Assembly (NCBI GenBank): GCA_900550635.1
Contig: URSZ01000004.1
Span: forward strand, 1-38,802
Direction of reading: 5' to 3'
DNA length: 38,802 nucleotides
Origin: an uncultured Prevotella sp.
GTDB taxonomy: Bacteria; Bacteroidota; Bacteroidia; Bacteroidales; Bacteroidaceae
Shown: positions 8,069 to 16,245 of the stretch, piece after piece
Position numbering within the stretch: the first letter of the stretch is position 1
Layout: every line of letters starts with the position of its first letter
Position numbers and translations under genes: made by a program
The notes under the pieces: model-generated
Told to the model about the DNA's origin: nothing
The model's database searches: none
The model's input: the letters and a program-made list of their open reading frames with translations, nothing else

Positions 8069-9595
8069 TTATTGTTTGTTACCGAGTACGTCGATTGCGC
8101 GGTCGAGGCGGCGCAGTGTTTCCTCTTTTCCTATGAAAGCCGAGATGTCGAACACGTGCGGGCCGATTCCCTCGCCTACGATAGCCAGGCGGAAGGCGTT
8201 GAGCACGTTGCCCGTGCCGAGGTTGTTGTCGGCAATCCACTTGAGCACGGTTTCCTCCTGGTTTTGTATGGAGAAGTCGTCAATGCCGGCAAGCACATCG
8301 CGGAGCATGCGCATTTCCTGGGGAGAGTTTTCTTTCCAGCGCTTCTTTACGGTCTTTGCGTCGTATTCCTGCGGGGCTACAAAGAAGAAACGGCACAGCG
8401 GCCAGAGTTCTTTGATGAAGTTGACGCGGCCTTTCATCATCGTAACCACTTCGGTTACGCGCTCAAGGCTTTCGTTTATGCCGTTGGCGCGCAGAATCTT
8501 GTCGAACTCGGGCGCAAGCTCGCTGTCGGGCGTCTTGAGGATGTATTCGTGGTTGAACCACGCGGCTTTGATGTAGTCGAAGCGTGCTCCGCTGCGGCTG
8601 CAACTCTCGAGGTCGAATTTTTCTATCAGCTCGTCCATCGAGAGAATTTCCTGGTCGTCGCCGGGATTCCACCCGAGCAGCGCGAGGAAGTTTATTACCG
8701 CTTCGGGCATGTATCCGCTCTCCCTGTAGCCCGACGATACCTCGCCGCTGACGGGGTCTTTCCATTCGAGCGGGAACACGGGGAAACCCAGGCGGTCGCC
8801 GTCGCGCTTCGACAGCTTGCCCTTGCCGTCGGGCTTGAGCAGCAGCGGCAGGTGGGCAAAGCGAGGCATTGTGTCCTGCCAGCCGAAAGCCTTGTAAAGC
8901 AGCACGTGCAGCGGTGCCGACGGCAGCCACTCCTCGCCGCGTATCACGTGGGTTATTTTCATGAGGTGGTCGTCTACGATGTTGGCCAGGTGGTAAGTGG
9001 GCAACTCGTCGGCCGACTTGTAAAGCACCTTGTCGTCGAGTATTGACGAGTTTATCACCACGTCGCCGCGTATCATGTCGTAAACGTGTATGTCCTCGCC
9101 CGGTTCAATCTTGAAGCGCAGTACATATTGCGCGCCCTCGCTGATAAGGCGTTGCACCTCAGCGCTGTCGAGCGTCAGCGAGTTGCGCATGTTCATGCGC
9201 GTCGAAGCGTCGTACTGGAAGTTCTTCGTGGCGTTGCGCGCCGCGTCGAGTTCTTCGGGCGTGTCGAAGGCTATGTAAGCCTTGCCGCTGTTAAGCAGCT
9301 CGTCGGCGTATTTTTTGTAAATGCTGCGGCGTTCCGACTGGCGGTAGGGGCCGTATTCGCCGCCGAAGCTCACACCTTCGTCGAACTGTATTCCGAGCCA
9401 GCGGAAAGACTCGAGTATATATTCTTCCGCCCCGGGCACGAAGCGGTGCGTGTCGGTGTCTTCTATGCGGAAAATAAGTTTGCCGCCGTGCTGGCGGGCG
9501 AATAAGTAATTGTATAGCGCGGTGCGCACGCCGCCAATGTGCAAAGGCCCTGTGGGGCTGGGGGCAAATCGCACCCGTACTTCGGACTGTTCCAT
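8069..9595 (-). CDS. gltX: Glutamyl-tRNA synthetase
   Basis: GltX charges tRNA-Glu in the cytoplasm. The N-terminus RFAPSPTGPLHIGGVRTAL holds the class I HIGH motif (residues 19-22, HIGG) and KLSKRDGD at 260-267 is the KMSKS motif. The 508 residues are normal length. The frame stays open to 9778, but I place the start at 9595: the family sequence begins there, and a promoter core at 9626-9633 lies inside the upstream extension, so the longer form could not be translated from that transcript. This is the first gene of the operon with waaA and marC. The C-terminal anticodon-binding region is complete. Confidence 0.97.
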   Translation of the reverse strand: MEQSEVRVRFAPSPTGPLHIGGVRTALYNYLFARQHGGKLIFRIEDTDTHRFVPGAEEYILESFRWLGIQFDEGVSFGGEYGPYRQSERRSIYKKYADELLNSGKAYIAFDTPEELDAARNATKNFQYDASTRMNMRNSLTLDSAEVQRLISEGAQYVLRFKIEPGEDIHVYDMIRGDVVINSSILDDKVLYKSADELPTYHLANIVDDHLMKITHVIRGEEWLPSAPLHVLLYKAFGWQDTMPRFAHLPLLLKPDGKGKLSKRDGDRLGFPVFPLEWKDPVSGEVSSGYRESGYMPEAVINFLALLGWNPGDDQEILSMDELIEKFDLESCSRSGARFDYIKAAWFNHEYILKTPDSELAPEFDKILRANGINESLERVTEVVTMMKGRVNFIKELWPLCRFFFVAPQEYDAKTVKKRWKENSPQEMRMLRDVLAGIDDFSIQNQEETVLKWIADNNLGTGNVLNAFRLAIVGEGIGPHVFDISAFIGKEETLRRLDRAIDVLGNKQ

Positions 9596-9625
9596 CTTTT
9601 TTCGGGAGAGTTTGTAAATGACGTG

Positions 9626-9654
9626 CAAAATTACACATTTTTTATGAAACACAA
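9626..9654 (-). promoter_or_regulatory. Promoter of the gltX operon (TTG-N18-TAATTTTG)
   Basis: On the minus strand TTG (9654-9652), 18 bases, then TAATTTTG (9633-9626). The leader to the ATG at 9595 would be about 24 bases. This fixes the gltX start. Confidence 0.75.
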
Positions 9655-9689
9655 GGGCTTTGCCATGCTTTGTGTGCAGCCATGAGTGC

Positions 9690-9780
9690 GTGCGCCGCAA
9701 TTCACGGCGCACGTTGCGGATATGAACGCCATGCTGCCGCGCAGAAGTGCGGGAATTTCCATGTCCGCTTACGGGCATGG
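9690..9780. other. Two strong hairpins in the gltX / outer-membrane protein divergent gap
   Basis: GTGCGCCG (9690-9697) pairs perfectly with CGGCGCAC (9705-9712). CCATG (9759-9763) with CCG after it pairs with CGG and CATGG (9776-9780) around a short loop. Neither has a T-run and no gene ends nearby, so they are not ordinary terminators. A small RNA or remains of a mobile element are both possible. The rest of the gap (9781-9885, 9967-10060) shows nothing else. Confidence 0.4.
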
Positions 9781-9885
9781 CATCTCAGCTTGACGGTTTG
9801 TCAACTAACCGACCGCGAAGTGTTAAATGTGTTGCGGAAAAGAGCTCCTTGCAAGGCGTTGGAAATCAGTGTGCTTCGGAAGGCG

Positions 9886-9966
9886 GAAAATATGTCGGAC
9901 ATATTTTGAAATTCCTCGGACCTATTTTGAATTATGTGCCTTGAATTTTCGTTTTTCTCCTATGTA
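9886..9966 (-). repeat. Family 1 dispersed repeat, copy C
   Basis: On the minus strand the units run from 9948: a CAAGGCACATA unit (9928-9948), a diverged AGGTCCGAGGA unit (9907-9927) and a perfect ATGTCCGACAT palindrome (9886-9906). The left end in that orientation reads ACATAGGAGAAAAACG, close to copies A and H. The copy lies between two divergent genes, upstream of both promoters. Confidence 0.8.
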
Positions 9967-10068
9967 GTGTTCGGGGAATTTTAATACTCGTTAAAAGCCT
10001 GCGGCGTGTTTGCCGGGCAAAAGTGCATATTGTTGCGCTTTAAGGACTTATATTTGATTAAAATAGAT

Positions 10069-10076
10069 TATTTTTG
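10069..10076 (+). promoter_or_regulatory. -7 element upstream of the outer-membrane barrel gene
   Basis: TATTTTTG matches TAnnTTTG 37 bases before the ATG at 10114, in an AT-rich stretch. No TTG sits at 18-19 bases upstream, so support is partial. Confidence 0.45.
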
Positions 10077-10113
10077 CCGTGGATTATTATTAACAGTCAT
10101 AATTGAAAATCTG

Positions 10114-10734
10114 ATGAAAAAGTTTTTCCTTGCCGTTGCGGCTTTGTTCCTTCTGGCCGGAGTGCCTACGGCCTCGGCACAGCTTAAGTTCGGCCTCGTG
10201 GCCGGTGTGAATATGTCGAAACTTTCGTTCGACAAGAGCCGCTATTTTGATTCCGACCAGCGCGTCGGATGGTACGTGGGTCCGAAGGTGTGGTTCAGCG
10301 TACCCATCGTGGGGCTGGGCATAAACGCCTCGGCGCAGTATAGCCAGCGCCGCCTCAACACACAGCTTGTTGAGGATGGCGAGAACGTAGGAACTGACTC
10401 CAAGAACCTCAACACTATAGAGATACCTATCAACGTGAGGTATACGCTCGGGCTCGGCTCGGTGCTTTCCGTATTTGCCGAGACAGGACCACAGTTCGGC
10501 TTTAACGTTGGCAACAAAACAGTGTCGAACGTGCTGAAGTTCAAGTCGTCGAACGTTACGTGGAACGTAGGCATAGGCGCGCGCGTGCTCGGACACCTCG
10601 AGGCCGGCGTGGGCTACAACATAGCGTTGAGCAGCTTCGGAAAAATGTACATACCCGACATCGACGGCTTTTCGAGCTCCAACACGAGTTTCAAGTCGAA
10701 TACCTGGCAGGTGCAGGTGGCTTACCTGTTCTAA
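10114..10734 (+). CDS. Small outer-membrane beta-barrel protein (PorT / OMP_b-brl_2 type)
   Basis: The protein has 206 residues with a clear signal peptide (MKKFFLAVAALFLLAGVPTASAQ), cleaved before LKFGLVAGVNMSKLSF. The mature part alternates short amphipathic strands (KVWFSVPIVGLGINASAQYS, GSVLSVFAETGPQFGFNVG, LEAGVGYNIALSSFGKMY) and ends in an aromatic strand WQVQVAYLF. This is the pattern of 8- to 10-strand Bacteroidetes barrels. The frame stays open upstream to 10006, but the signal peptide begins at 10114, so that start is chosen. No specific role can be assigned. A hairpin terminator follows. Confidence 0.85.
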   Translation: MKKFFLAVAALFLLAGVPTASAQLKFGLVAGVNMSKLSFDKSRYFDSDQRVGWYVGPKVWFSVPIVGLGINASAQYSQRRLNTQLVEDGENVGTDSKNLNTIEIPINVRYTLGLGSVLSVFAETGPQFGFNVGNKTVSNVLKFKSSNVTWNVGIGARVLGHLEAGVGYNIALSSFGKMYIPDIDGFSSSNTSFKSNTWQVQVAYLF

Positions 10735-10773
10735 TCCCGGCAAAGTGCGGCAGCTGCCGCTGAAAGATAAAAG

Positions 10774-10819
10774 AGGAATCCGTACCGTGGGATAAATTCC
10801 ATAAGGTTGGATTCCTTTT
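10774..10819 (+). terminator. Terminator after the outer-membrane barrel gene
   Basis: AGGAATCC (10774-10781) pairs with GGATTCCT (10809-10816), with an inner ACC.TGG / CCA.GGT stem, followed by TTT and shortly by a run of six T. A perfect 14-base palindrome, GCGGCAGCTGCCGC, precedes it at 10747-10760. A weak TTG-N18-TACGTTGC promoter for the next gene overlaps the right arm (10807-10835). Confidence 0.7.
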
Positions 10820-10909
10820 GGCTTTTTTACGTTGCCGTTATATGCCCCGGTAGGGCTAAGGATATTAATAATGTGCAATGAACACATAACTATTATAAAC
10901 ATATAAGTT

Positions 10910-13900
10910 GTGAAAAAGTTACTTTTCGCGTTTATTACCGTTCTGGCGGCGGTAACGTCGCATGCCGCCAAGGATATGTGGCTTAGGGCGAGCGCCATAT
11001 CGCCCGACGGCACGAAAATAGTGTTTTCTTACCATGGTAATCTGTTCGTGGTTTCCTCATCAGGCGGGCAGGCGCGCCAGATTACGAGCAACAGCGCTTA
11101 CGATTCCTACCCCGTGTGGTCGCCCGACGGGAAGCAGATAGCTTTCTCGTCCGACCGGCTCGGCGGCTTCGACGTATTCCTTATTTCGGAGCAGGGCGGC
11201 ACGCCCAAGCGGCTCACCACGCATTCGGCCAACGAATACGTGAACGCTTTCCTGCCCGACGGGCGCATTCTTTACTCATCCTATTACATGCCCAACGCAG
11301 ATGACGGCGCTTTTCCGGGAGTGTTCTCGCAGGTTTACTCGGTGGACACCGCCGGCTCGCGACCCAAACTGTTTTCGGAATATACAATGGAGAGCATTTC
11401 GGTGAATGCGGCCGGACAACTACTGTTCCAGGACATGAAAGGCTACGAGGACAAGTGGCGCAAGCACCACACGTCGCCCATTACGCGCGACATCTGGCTC
11501 ACTCAGGCCGACAACAAGGAACGTACTTTCCGTAAACTCACCGATTTCAAGGGCGAGGACCGCAATCCCTGCTGGGCACCCGACGGCAAGAGCTTTTATT
11601 ACTTAGAAGAAAGCACCGGCTCGATGAATGTGTTCCGCCGAAACGTTGACGGAACAGACGTGCGCCAGATTACCAAGTTCGACCGCCACCCGGTGCGCTA
11701 CCTCACGGTGTCGGAAACGGGAATGCTCTGCTTCAGTTACGACGGCGCGCTCTACACAATGCGCGAGGGCGAAGAACCAAAGCGCCTTGACATCGACGTT
11801 ATCGTCGACGAGACGGTGGAACCGATGATACCCATGACGATAACGGGCGGAGCCTCGAGCGTGTCGCTCCCCAAGGACGAGAAACAGGTGGCGTTCGTGG
11901 CGCGCGGCGAGGTGTACGTAACGTCGCCCGACTATGAGACCACCAAACGCATTACCAACACGGCCGAAGCCGAGAGAAACGTAACCATAAGCCCCGACGG
12001 CAAGACCTTGGTGTACGACTCGGAGCGCAACGGCGTTTGGGGTATTTACAAAACCACTCTCGTGCGCGAGGACGACGAGACATTCGTTTATGGCCACGAG
12101 CTGAAGGAAGAACCGCTCATCGTGGGCGACGAGGCGTGCTACATGCCAAAATTTTCGCCCGACGGAAAATACATTGCCTACTGGGCAAACCGCACGGAGT
12201 TGCGTGTGTACAGCATGGCCTCCAAAACGTCGCGCACCGTGCTCGACAAACGCTACAACTTTTCCTACACGGATTTTGACCTCGACTTTGAATGGTCGCC
12301 CGACAGCCGCTGGCTTTTGACTTCCTACATAGGAATTGGCGGCTGGAACAACGTTGACGTGGCCGTGGTGAAAGCCGACGGCACAAAGGTGGTGAACCTG
12401 ACCGAAAGCGGCTATTCGGACAGCTCCGCACACTGGGCTTTCGACGGCAAGGCCGTAGTGTTTGCGAGCGACCGCGCCGGAATGCGCAGCCACGGCAGTT
12501 GGGGAGCGCAGGACGACCTGTACATAATGTTCCTCGACGGAGAGACTTACGACCGTTTCCGCCTTGACAAGGAGGGACGCGAGCTTTACGACGCCAAAAA
12601 GAAGAAACTCGAAGAGGATAAGAAAAAGAAGAAGGACGACAAGGCTGACAAATCCGACAAAAAGGAAAAGAAGGACAAGGACAACAAGAAAGAAAAATCC
12701 GACAAGGCAAAAGACGCTGAAGGCAAGGCCAAGAGCGACACCACCGAGGCAAAGAAGGACAGCGCCGACGCATTCAAGCCCGACTTCGACCGCTGCCGCG
12801 ACCGGGTGGAGCGGATAACGTGGATTTCCGGCTCTATAGGTGACTTCTACCTCGCAAAGGACGGACGCAAGGTGTATTACATAGCCTCGTACGACGGGAG
12901 CTACAACCTCTGGGTGCGCGACATCGACGACGGCTCGCTCCGCGTGCTCAACAAGGGCCTCGGCTATTACGCCCTGCTGCCCTCGGCCGACGGCAAGAAC
13001 CTTTACACTTCGGGCGGGCGCATACGTAAGGTGAACCTCGACAACGGTTCTGCAAAGGACATCAACTTCCGCGCCGAGTTCGACTATAAGCCGATAAAGG
13101 AGCGCGAATACATTTTCGACCACGTGGTGAACCTCATAAACAACAAGTTCTACCGCGAGGACCTCGGCGGCGTGGATTGGGACTTCTACGCCAAGAGTTA
13201 CAAACGCTTCCTGCCCGAAATAAACAATGACTACGACATGGCCGAAATGTTGAGCGAAATGCTCGGAGAACTGAACGCCTCGCACACCGGAGCACGCGTC
13301 GGAACTACCGCGCCGCGCCAGCAGACAGCCAACCTCGGTGCGTTCTTTGATGACGAATACGACGGCGACGGGCTCAAGATAAAGGAAATAATAAAAGGCG
13401 GCCCGCTCGACTTCACCGGCTCGAAGATAAAGGCCGGGCACATAATTAAGAAAATAGACGGACAGCCCATAGAAAAAGGCAAGGACTACTTCCCGCAGCT
13501 GGCCGGAAAGAGCGGCAAGCGCACGTTGCTCGTACTCACCGACGACAAGGGCAAGAACGAGTACGAACAGGAAGTGATACCCACATCGTCGGGCGCAGTG
13601 GGCAACCTGCTCTACAAACGCTGGGTTGAACGCCGCCGCGAGATGACCGAGAAGTACTCCGGCGGGCGCGTGGGCTACGTGCACGTCAAGGCGATGAATA
13701 GCGAGAGTTTCCGCGACGTGTTCTCCGAAGTGCTCGGCAAAAACCGCAACAAGGAAGCCCTTGTGGTCGACATACGCCACAACGGCGGAGGCTGGCTGCA
13801 CGACGACCTCGGCATACTGTTGAGCGGAAAGCTCTACCAGACGTTCGAGCCGCGCGGCCAGTACATCGGCAGCGACCCGTTCATGCAGTGGTACAAGCCG

Positions 13901-14212
13901 TCGGCCGTGCTGATGTGCGAGAACGACTATTCCAACGCCCACGGGTTCCCGTTCATGTACAAGGCCCTCGGAATAGGCAAACTCGTGGGCGCGCCCATGG
14001 CCGGAACTATGACCGCCGTGTGGTGGGAAACGCAGGTGAACGGCCGCATAGTGGTCGGTTTGCCTGAAGTAGCCGTGAAGGACATGAGCGGCAAGTACCT
14101 CGAAAACCAAGACCTCTATCCCGACGTGATAGTCTACCAGACGCCAGAGGAAAGGCTCAAGGATAATGATGTGCAGCTCAAGAAAACAATCGACACGTTG
14201 CTTGGCAAATAA
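10910..14212 (+). CDS. Tricorn-like S41 protease with WD/PD40 propellers, PDZ domain and Lys-rich linker
   Basis: This 1100-residue exported protein has a signal peptide at residues 1-19 (ends SHAA). The N-terminal half holds repeated PD40 propeller motifs (ISPDGTKIVFS, WSPDGKQIAFSSDR, WAPDGKSFYYLEE, FSPDGKYIAYWA). Residues about 561-622 are a low-complexity lysine/aspartate linker. A second propeller piece, a tricorn C1-type helix region, a PDZ domain (IKEIIKGGPLDFTGSKIKAG) and an S41 core (VVDIRHNGGGWLHDDL) follow. NDYSNAHGFPF holds the probable nucleophile Ser1008, a placement made by eye. Tricorn homologs degrade peptides; here this would be periplasmic. The start codon is GTG, directly before the signal peptide. 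The stop codon TAA is also the first three bases of repeat family 2 copy 1. Confidence 0.9.
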   Translation: MKKLLFAFITVLAAVTSHAAKDMWLRASAISPDGTKIVFSYHGNLFVVSSSGGQARQITSNSAYDSYPVWSPDGKQIAFSSDRLGGFDVFLISEQGGTPKRLTTHSANEYVNAFLPDGRILYSSYYMPNADDGAFPGVFSQVYSVDTAGSRPKLFSEYTMESISVNAAGQLLFQDMKGYEDKWRKHHTSPITRDIWLTQADNKERTFRKLTDFKGEDRNPCWAPDGKSFYYLEESTGSMNVFRRNVDGTDVRQITKFDRHPVRYLTVSETGMLCFSYDGALYTMREGEEPKRLDIDVIVDETVEPMIPMTITGGASSVSLPKDEKQVAFVARGEVYVTSPDYETTKRITNTAEAERNVTISPDGKTLVYDSERNGVWGIYKTTLVREDDETFVYGHELKEEPLIVGDEACYMPKFSPDGKYIAYWANRTELRVYSMASKTSRTVLDKRYNFSYTDFDLDFEWSPDSRWLLTSYIGIGGWNNVDVAVVKADGTKVVNLTESGYSDSSAHWAFDGKAVVFASDRAGMRSHGSWGAQDDLYIMFLDGETYDRFRLDKEGRELYDAKKKKLEEDKKKKKDDKADKSDKKEKKDKDNKKEKSDKAKDAEGKAKSDTTEAKKDSADAFKPDFDRCRDRVERITWISGSIGDFYLAKDGRKVYYIASYDGSYNLWVRDIDDGSLRVLNKGLGYYALLPSADGKNLYTSGGRIRKVNLDNGSAKDINFRAEFDYKPIKEREYIFDHVVNLINNKFYREDLGGVDWDFYAKSYKRFLPEINNDYDMAEMLSEMLGELNASHTGARVGTTAPRQQTANLGAFFDDEYDGDGLKIKEIIKGGPLDFTGSKIKAGHIIKKIDGQPIEKGKDYFPQLAGKSGKRTLLVLTDDKGKNEYEQEVIPTSSGAVGNLLYKRWVERRREMTEKYSGGRVGYVHVKAMNSESFRDVFSEVLGKNRNKEALVVDIRHNGGGWLHDDLGILLSGKLYQTFEPRGQYIGSDPFMQWYKPSAVLMCENDYSNAHGFPFMYKALGIGKLVGAPMAGTMTAVWWETQVNGRIVVGLPEVAVKDMSGKYLENQDLYPDVIVYQTPEERLKDNDVQLKKTIDTLLGK

Positions 14213-14422
14213 TCCCGAATTGGTCATCAGAACGCAAAATATTAATGAATAGCCGATAATAAGTTCGGCAGGTAGGCTCTCCGAGCATCTTACCCGTTTC
14301 TGCCGGCATCTTGCTTCCCGCCCGGCCTCGACGTGGCCCGCCACGCCTTCGGCCAAGCGTAAATTAACCTGCTTGGCATAAACAGGTAATCTGCCCGAAG
14401 TCTGACGACCTATTCGGGATAA
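14210..14422. repeat. Family 2 fold-back repeat, copy 1
   Basis: About 213 bp with terminal inverted repeats: TAATCCCGAATTGGTCATC on the left and the complement of TTATCCCGAATAGGTCGTC on the right. Nested stems include TTCGGCAG / CTGCCCGAA, TTACCCGTTTCTGCC / GGCATAAACAGGTAA and the central CGTGGC-CC-GCCACG hairpin. The left end overlaps the stop codon of the tricorn-like protease gene. The element could serve as that gene's terminator. Copies 2 and 3 are at 25393 and 34055. Confidence 0.8.
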
Positions 14423-14503
14423 AATTCGGACAGAAAGCGACGGCATGCCCGCCGCTTTCTGATTTTTTTGAACCATTTTGCAGGCCAATGATTTAAGGCG
14501 CGA

Positions 14504-14576
14504 AAAAATATGTCCGACATATTTCGAAATATGTCGGACATATTTTAAATTCTCTCTGAGATAATTTTTCTTTGCT
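14504..14576 (-). repeat. Family 1 dispersed repeat, copy D
   Basis: It contains two perfect palindromic units, ATGTCCGACAT (14504-14524) and ATGTCGGACAT (14525-14545). A third unit (to about 14566) has an unrelated but again symmetric centre, TCTCTGAGA. The end TTTCTTTGCTCA resembles the GGAG-side end of other copies, so the orientation is minus. It lies between convergent genes, 81 bases from family 2 copy 1. Bases 14577-14701 hold nothing recognisable. Confidence 0.8.
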
Positions 14577-14701
14577 CAGACCTTCACCTAAGGACACCCA
14601 ATGGCGCGGAAAAGTGGCATGGACTTTGCTATATGTGCCGCTATTGTCTGTGTTGCGTGTGGAGAATGCCGTTTACGTTTCGGTATCTGCGGGTGCGTGT
14701 G

Positions 14702-16240
14702 TCATTCTCCCCACGTTGACCGGTCGAGGTTGCGGTAGCCTATTGCCTCTGCAATGTGCGGGCCGCGCACGTCGGGGCTGCCGTCGAGGTCGGCTATAGT
14801 GCGTGCAACCTTCAAAATCCTCTCGTATGCCCGTGCCGACAGGTCGAATCGCTTCATGGCCATGGCGAGCAGGCTCTTGCCTTCGTCGTCAGGCTCGGCA
14901 AAAGCGTGTATCATGTTGTTCGACATCTGTGCGTTGCAGTGTATGTGTTTTGTGGTGCCAAAGCGTTTCATCTGTACCTCGCGCGCCTTTATTACCCTGT
15001 TGCGTATCGTTGCGCTCGACTCGCCGCGCGGCGAGTTGGCAAGGTCGTCGAAAGGCACGGGCGTGACCTCCACCTGAATGTCCATGCGGTCGAGCAGCGG
15101 GCCGGAAATGCGGCTCATGTAGCGCTGTATCTGTCCCGGCGAGCACACGCATTTGTGCGTGGGGTGGTTGTAGTAGCCGCACGGGCAGGGATTCATCGAT
15201 GCCACGAGCATGAAGGAGCACGGCAGCGTGACGCTGTACTTGGCGCGCGTAATGCTGACCATGCGGTCTTCGAGCGGCTGGCGCAGAGTCTCGAGGGCGC
15301 TGCGGCTGAACTCGGGCAGCTCGTCGAGAAAGAGCACTCCGTTGTGCGCAAGGCTGATTTCGCCGGGCATGAAGTTCGTGCCGCCACCTATTAGCGCCAC
15401 GTCGGAAATTGTGTGATGCGGGCTGCGGAACGGGCGCGCCGTTACGAGCGACGTCTTGCCGTCGAGTATTCCCGCAACGGAGTGAATCTGCGTTGTTTCA
15501 AGGCTTTCCGACAGCGACAGCGGCGGCAGTATGCCTGGCAGGCGCTTGGCCATCATCGATTTGCCGCACCCCGGACTGCCCACGAGGATTATGTTGTGCC
15601 CTCCGGCGGCAGCCACTTCAAGCGCGCGCTTTACATTGTCCTGGCCGCGCACGTCGGCAAAGTCGGCGTCGTATTCCATGCAGTGTGCGTAGAACTCCTC
15701 GCGCGTGTTGACTTCGGTCGGCTCCATTTCGGCTTTGCCGTTGAGGAAATCGGCCACCTCGCACAGGTTTCTTGCCCCGTACACCTTAAGCGTGTCTACG
15801 GCAGCTGCCTCGCGGGCGTTGGCTTCGGGCACAATCAGGCCGTCGAACTTGGCGGCGCGCGCATGTATGGCTATCGGCAACGCACCTCGTATGGGGCGCA
15901 ATGTTCCGTCGAGCCCCAGCTCGCCTACGAACATGTAGCGCTTCAGGCTGTTGCTGTCCACAGCTCCCTGTGCCGCAAGAATTCCCAAGGAAAGCGGCAA
16001 ATCATAGCCCGAACCTTCCTTGCGGATGTCGGCGGGGGCCAGGTTGATGGTGATTTGGTTTGTGGGAAGAACGAAACCCGAGTTGTGTAGTGCGGTCTTT
16101 ATGCGGTAATAACTTTCACGCACCGCACTGTCGGGCAGGCCGACCAGGCTGAACTTGGCACCTTTTGAAATGTTTACCTCGGCTTCGACGGTGCGCACGT
16201 CAAGCCCGTTTACGGCTGCAGTGAAAAGTTTTACAAGCAT
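14702..16240 (-). CDS. comM: ComM/YifB family Mg-chelatase-like AAA+ ATPase
   Basis: The 512 residues are normal length. An N-terminal ChlI domain (KGAKFSLVGLPDSAVRESYYRIKTAL is split across two family blocks) is followed by the AAA+ core with Walker A GSPGCGKS (about 220-228) and Walker B VLFLDELPEFS. Zinc-binding CPCGYYNHPTHKCVC and a C-terminal helical lid (LLDRMDIQVEV) follow. ComM-type helicases promote branch migration during natural transformation in other bacteria; whether that holds here is inference. It starts 5 bases after the thioredoxin-like gene and is the last gene of a three-gene operon. Confidence 0.93.
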   Translation of the reverse strand: MLVKLFTAAVNGLDVRTVEAEVNISKGAKFSLVGLPDSAVRESYYRIKTALHNSGFVLPTNQITINLAPADIRKEGSGYDLPLSLGILAAQGAVDSNSLKRYMFVGELGLDGTLRPIRGALPIAIHARAAKFDGLIVPEANAREAAAVDTLKVYGARNLCEVADFLNGKAEMEPTEVNTREEFYAHCMEYDADFADVRGQDNVKRALEVAAAGGHNIILVGSPGCGKSMMAKRLPGILPPLSLSESLETTQIHSVAGILDGKTSLVTARPFRSPHHTISDVALIGGGTNFMPGEISLAHNGVLFLDELPEFSRSALETLRQPLEDRMVSITRAKYSVTLPCSFMLVASMNPCPCGYYNHPTHKCVCSPGQIQRYMSRISGPLLDRMDIQVEVTPVPFDDLANSPRGESSATIRNRVIKAREVQMKRFGTTKHIHCNAQMSNNMIHAFAEPDDEGKSLLAMAMKRFDLSARAYERILKVARTIADLDGSPDVRGPHIAEAIGYRNLDRSTWGE

Positions 16241-16245
16241 GGTTG

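Noticed and set aside
9596..9778. N-terminal extension of gltX to 9778
   Set aside because: The gltX promoter core lies inside it and the family N-terminus begins at 9595.
10006..10113. Longer start for the outer-membrane barrel protein
   Set aside because: The extra 36 residues would precede a standard signal peptide; the ATG at 10114 fits the family, and the -7 element at 10069 lies within the extension.
11603..14488. 961-codon open frame antisense to the tricorn-like protease
   Set aside because: It is a shadow of codon bias on the other strand: low-complexity Val/Ala/His composition, no family match, and the plus strand has clear domains and a signal peptide.
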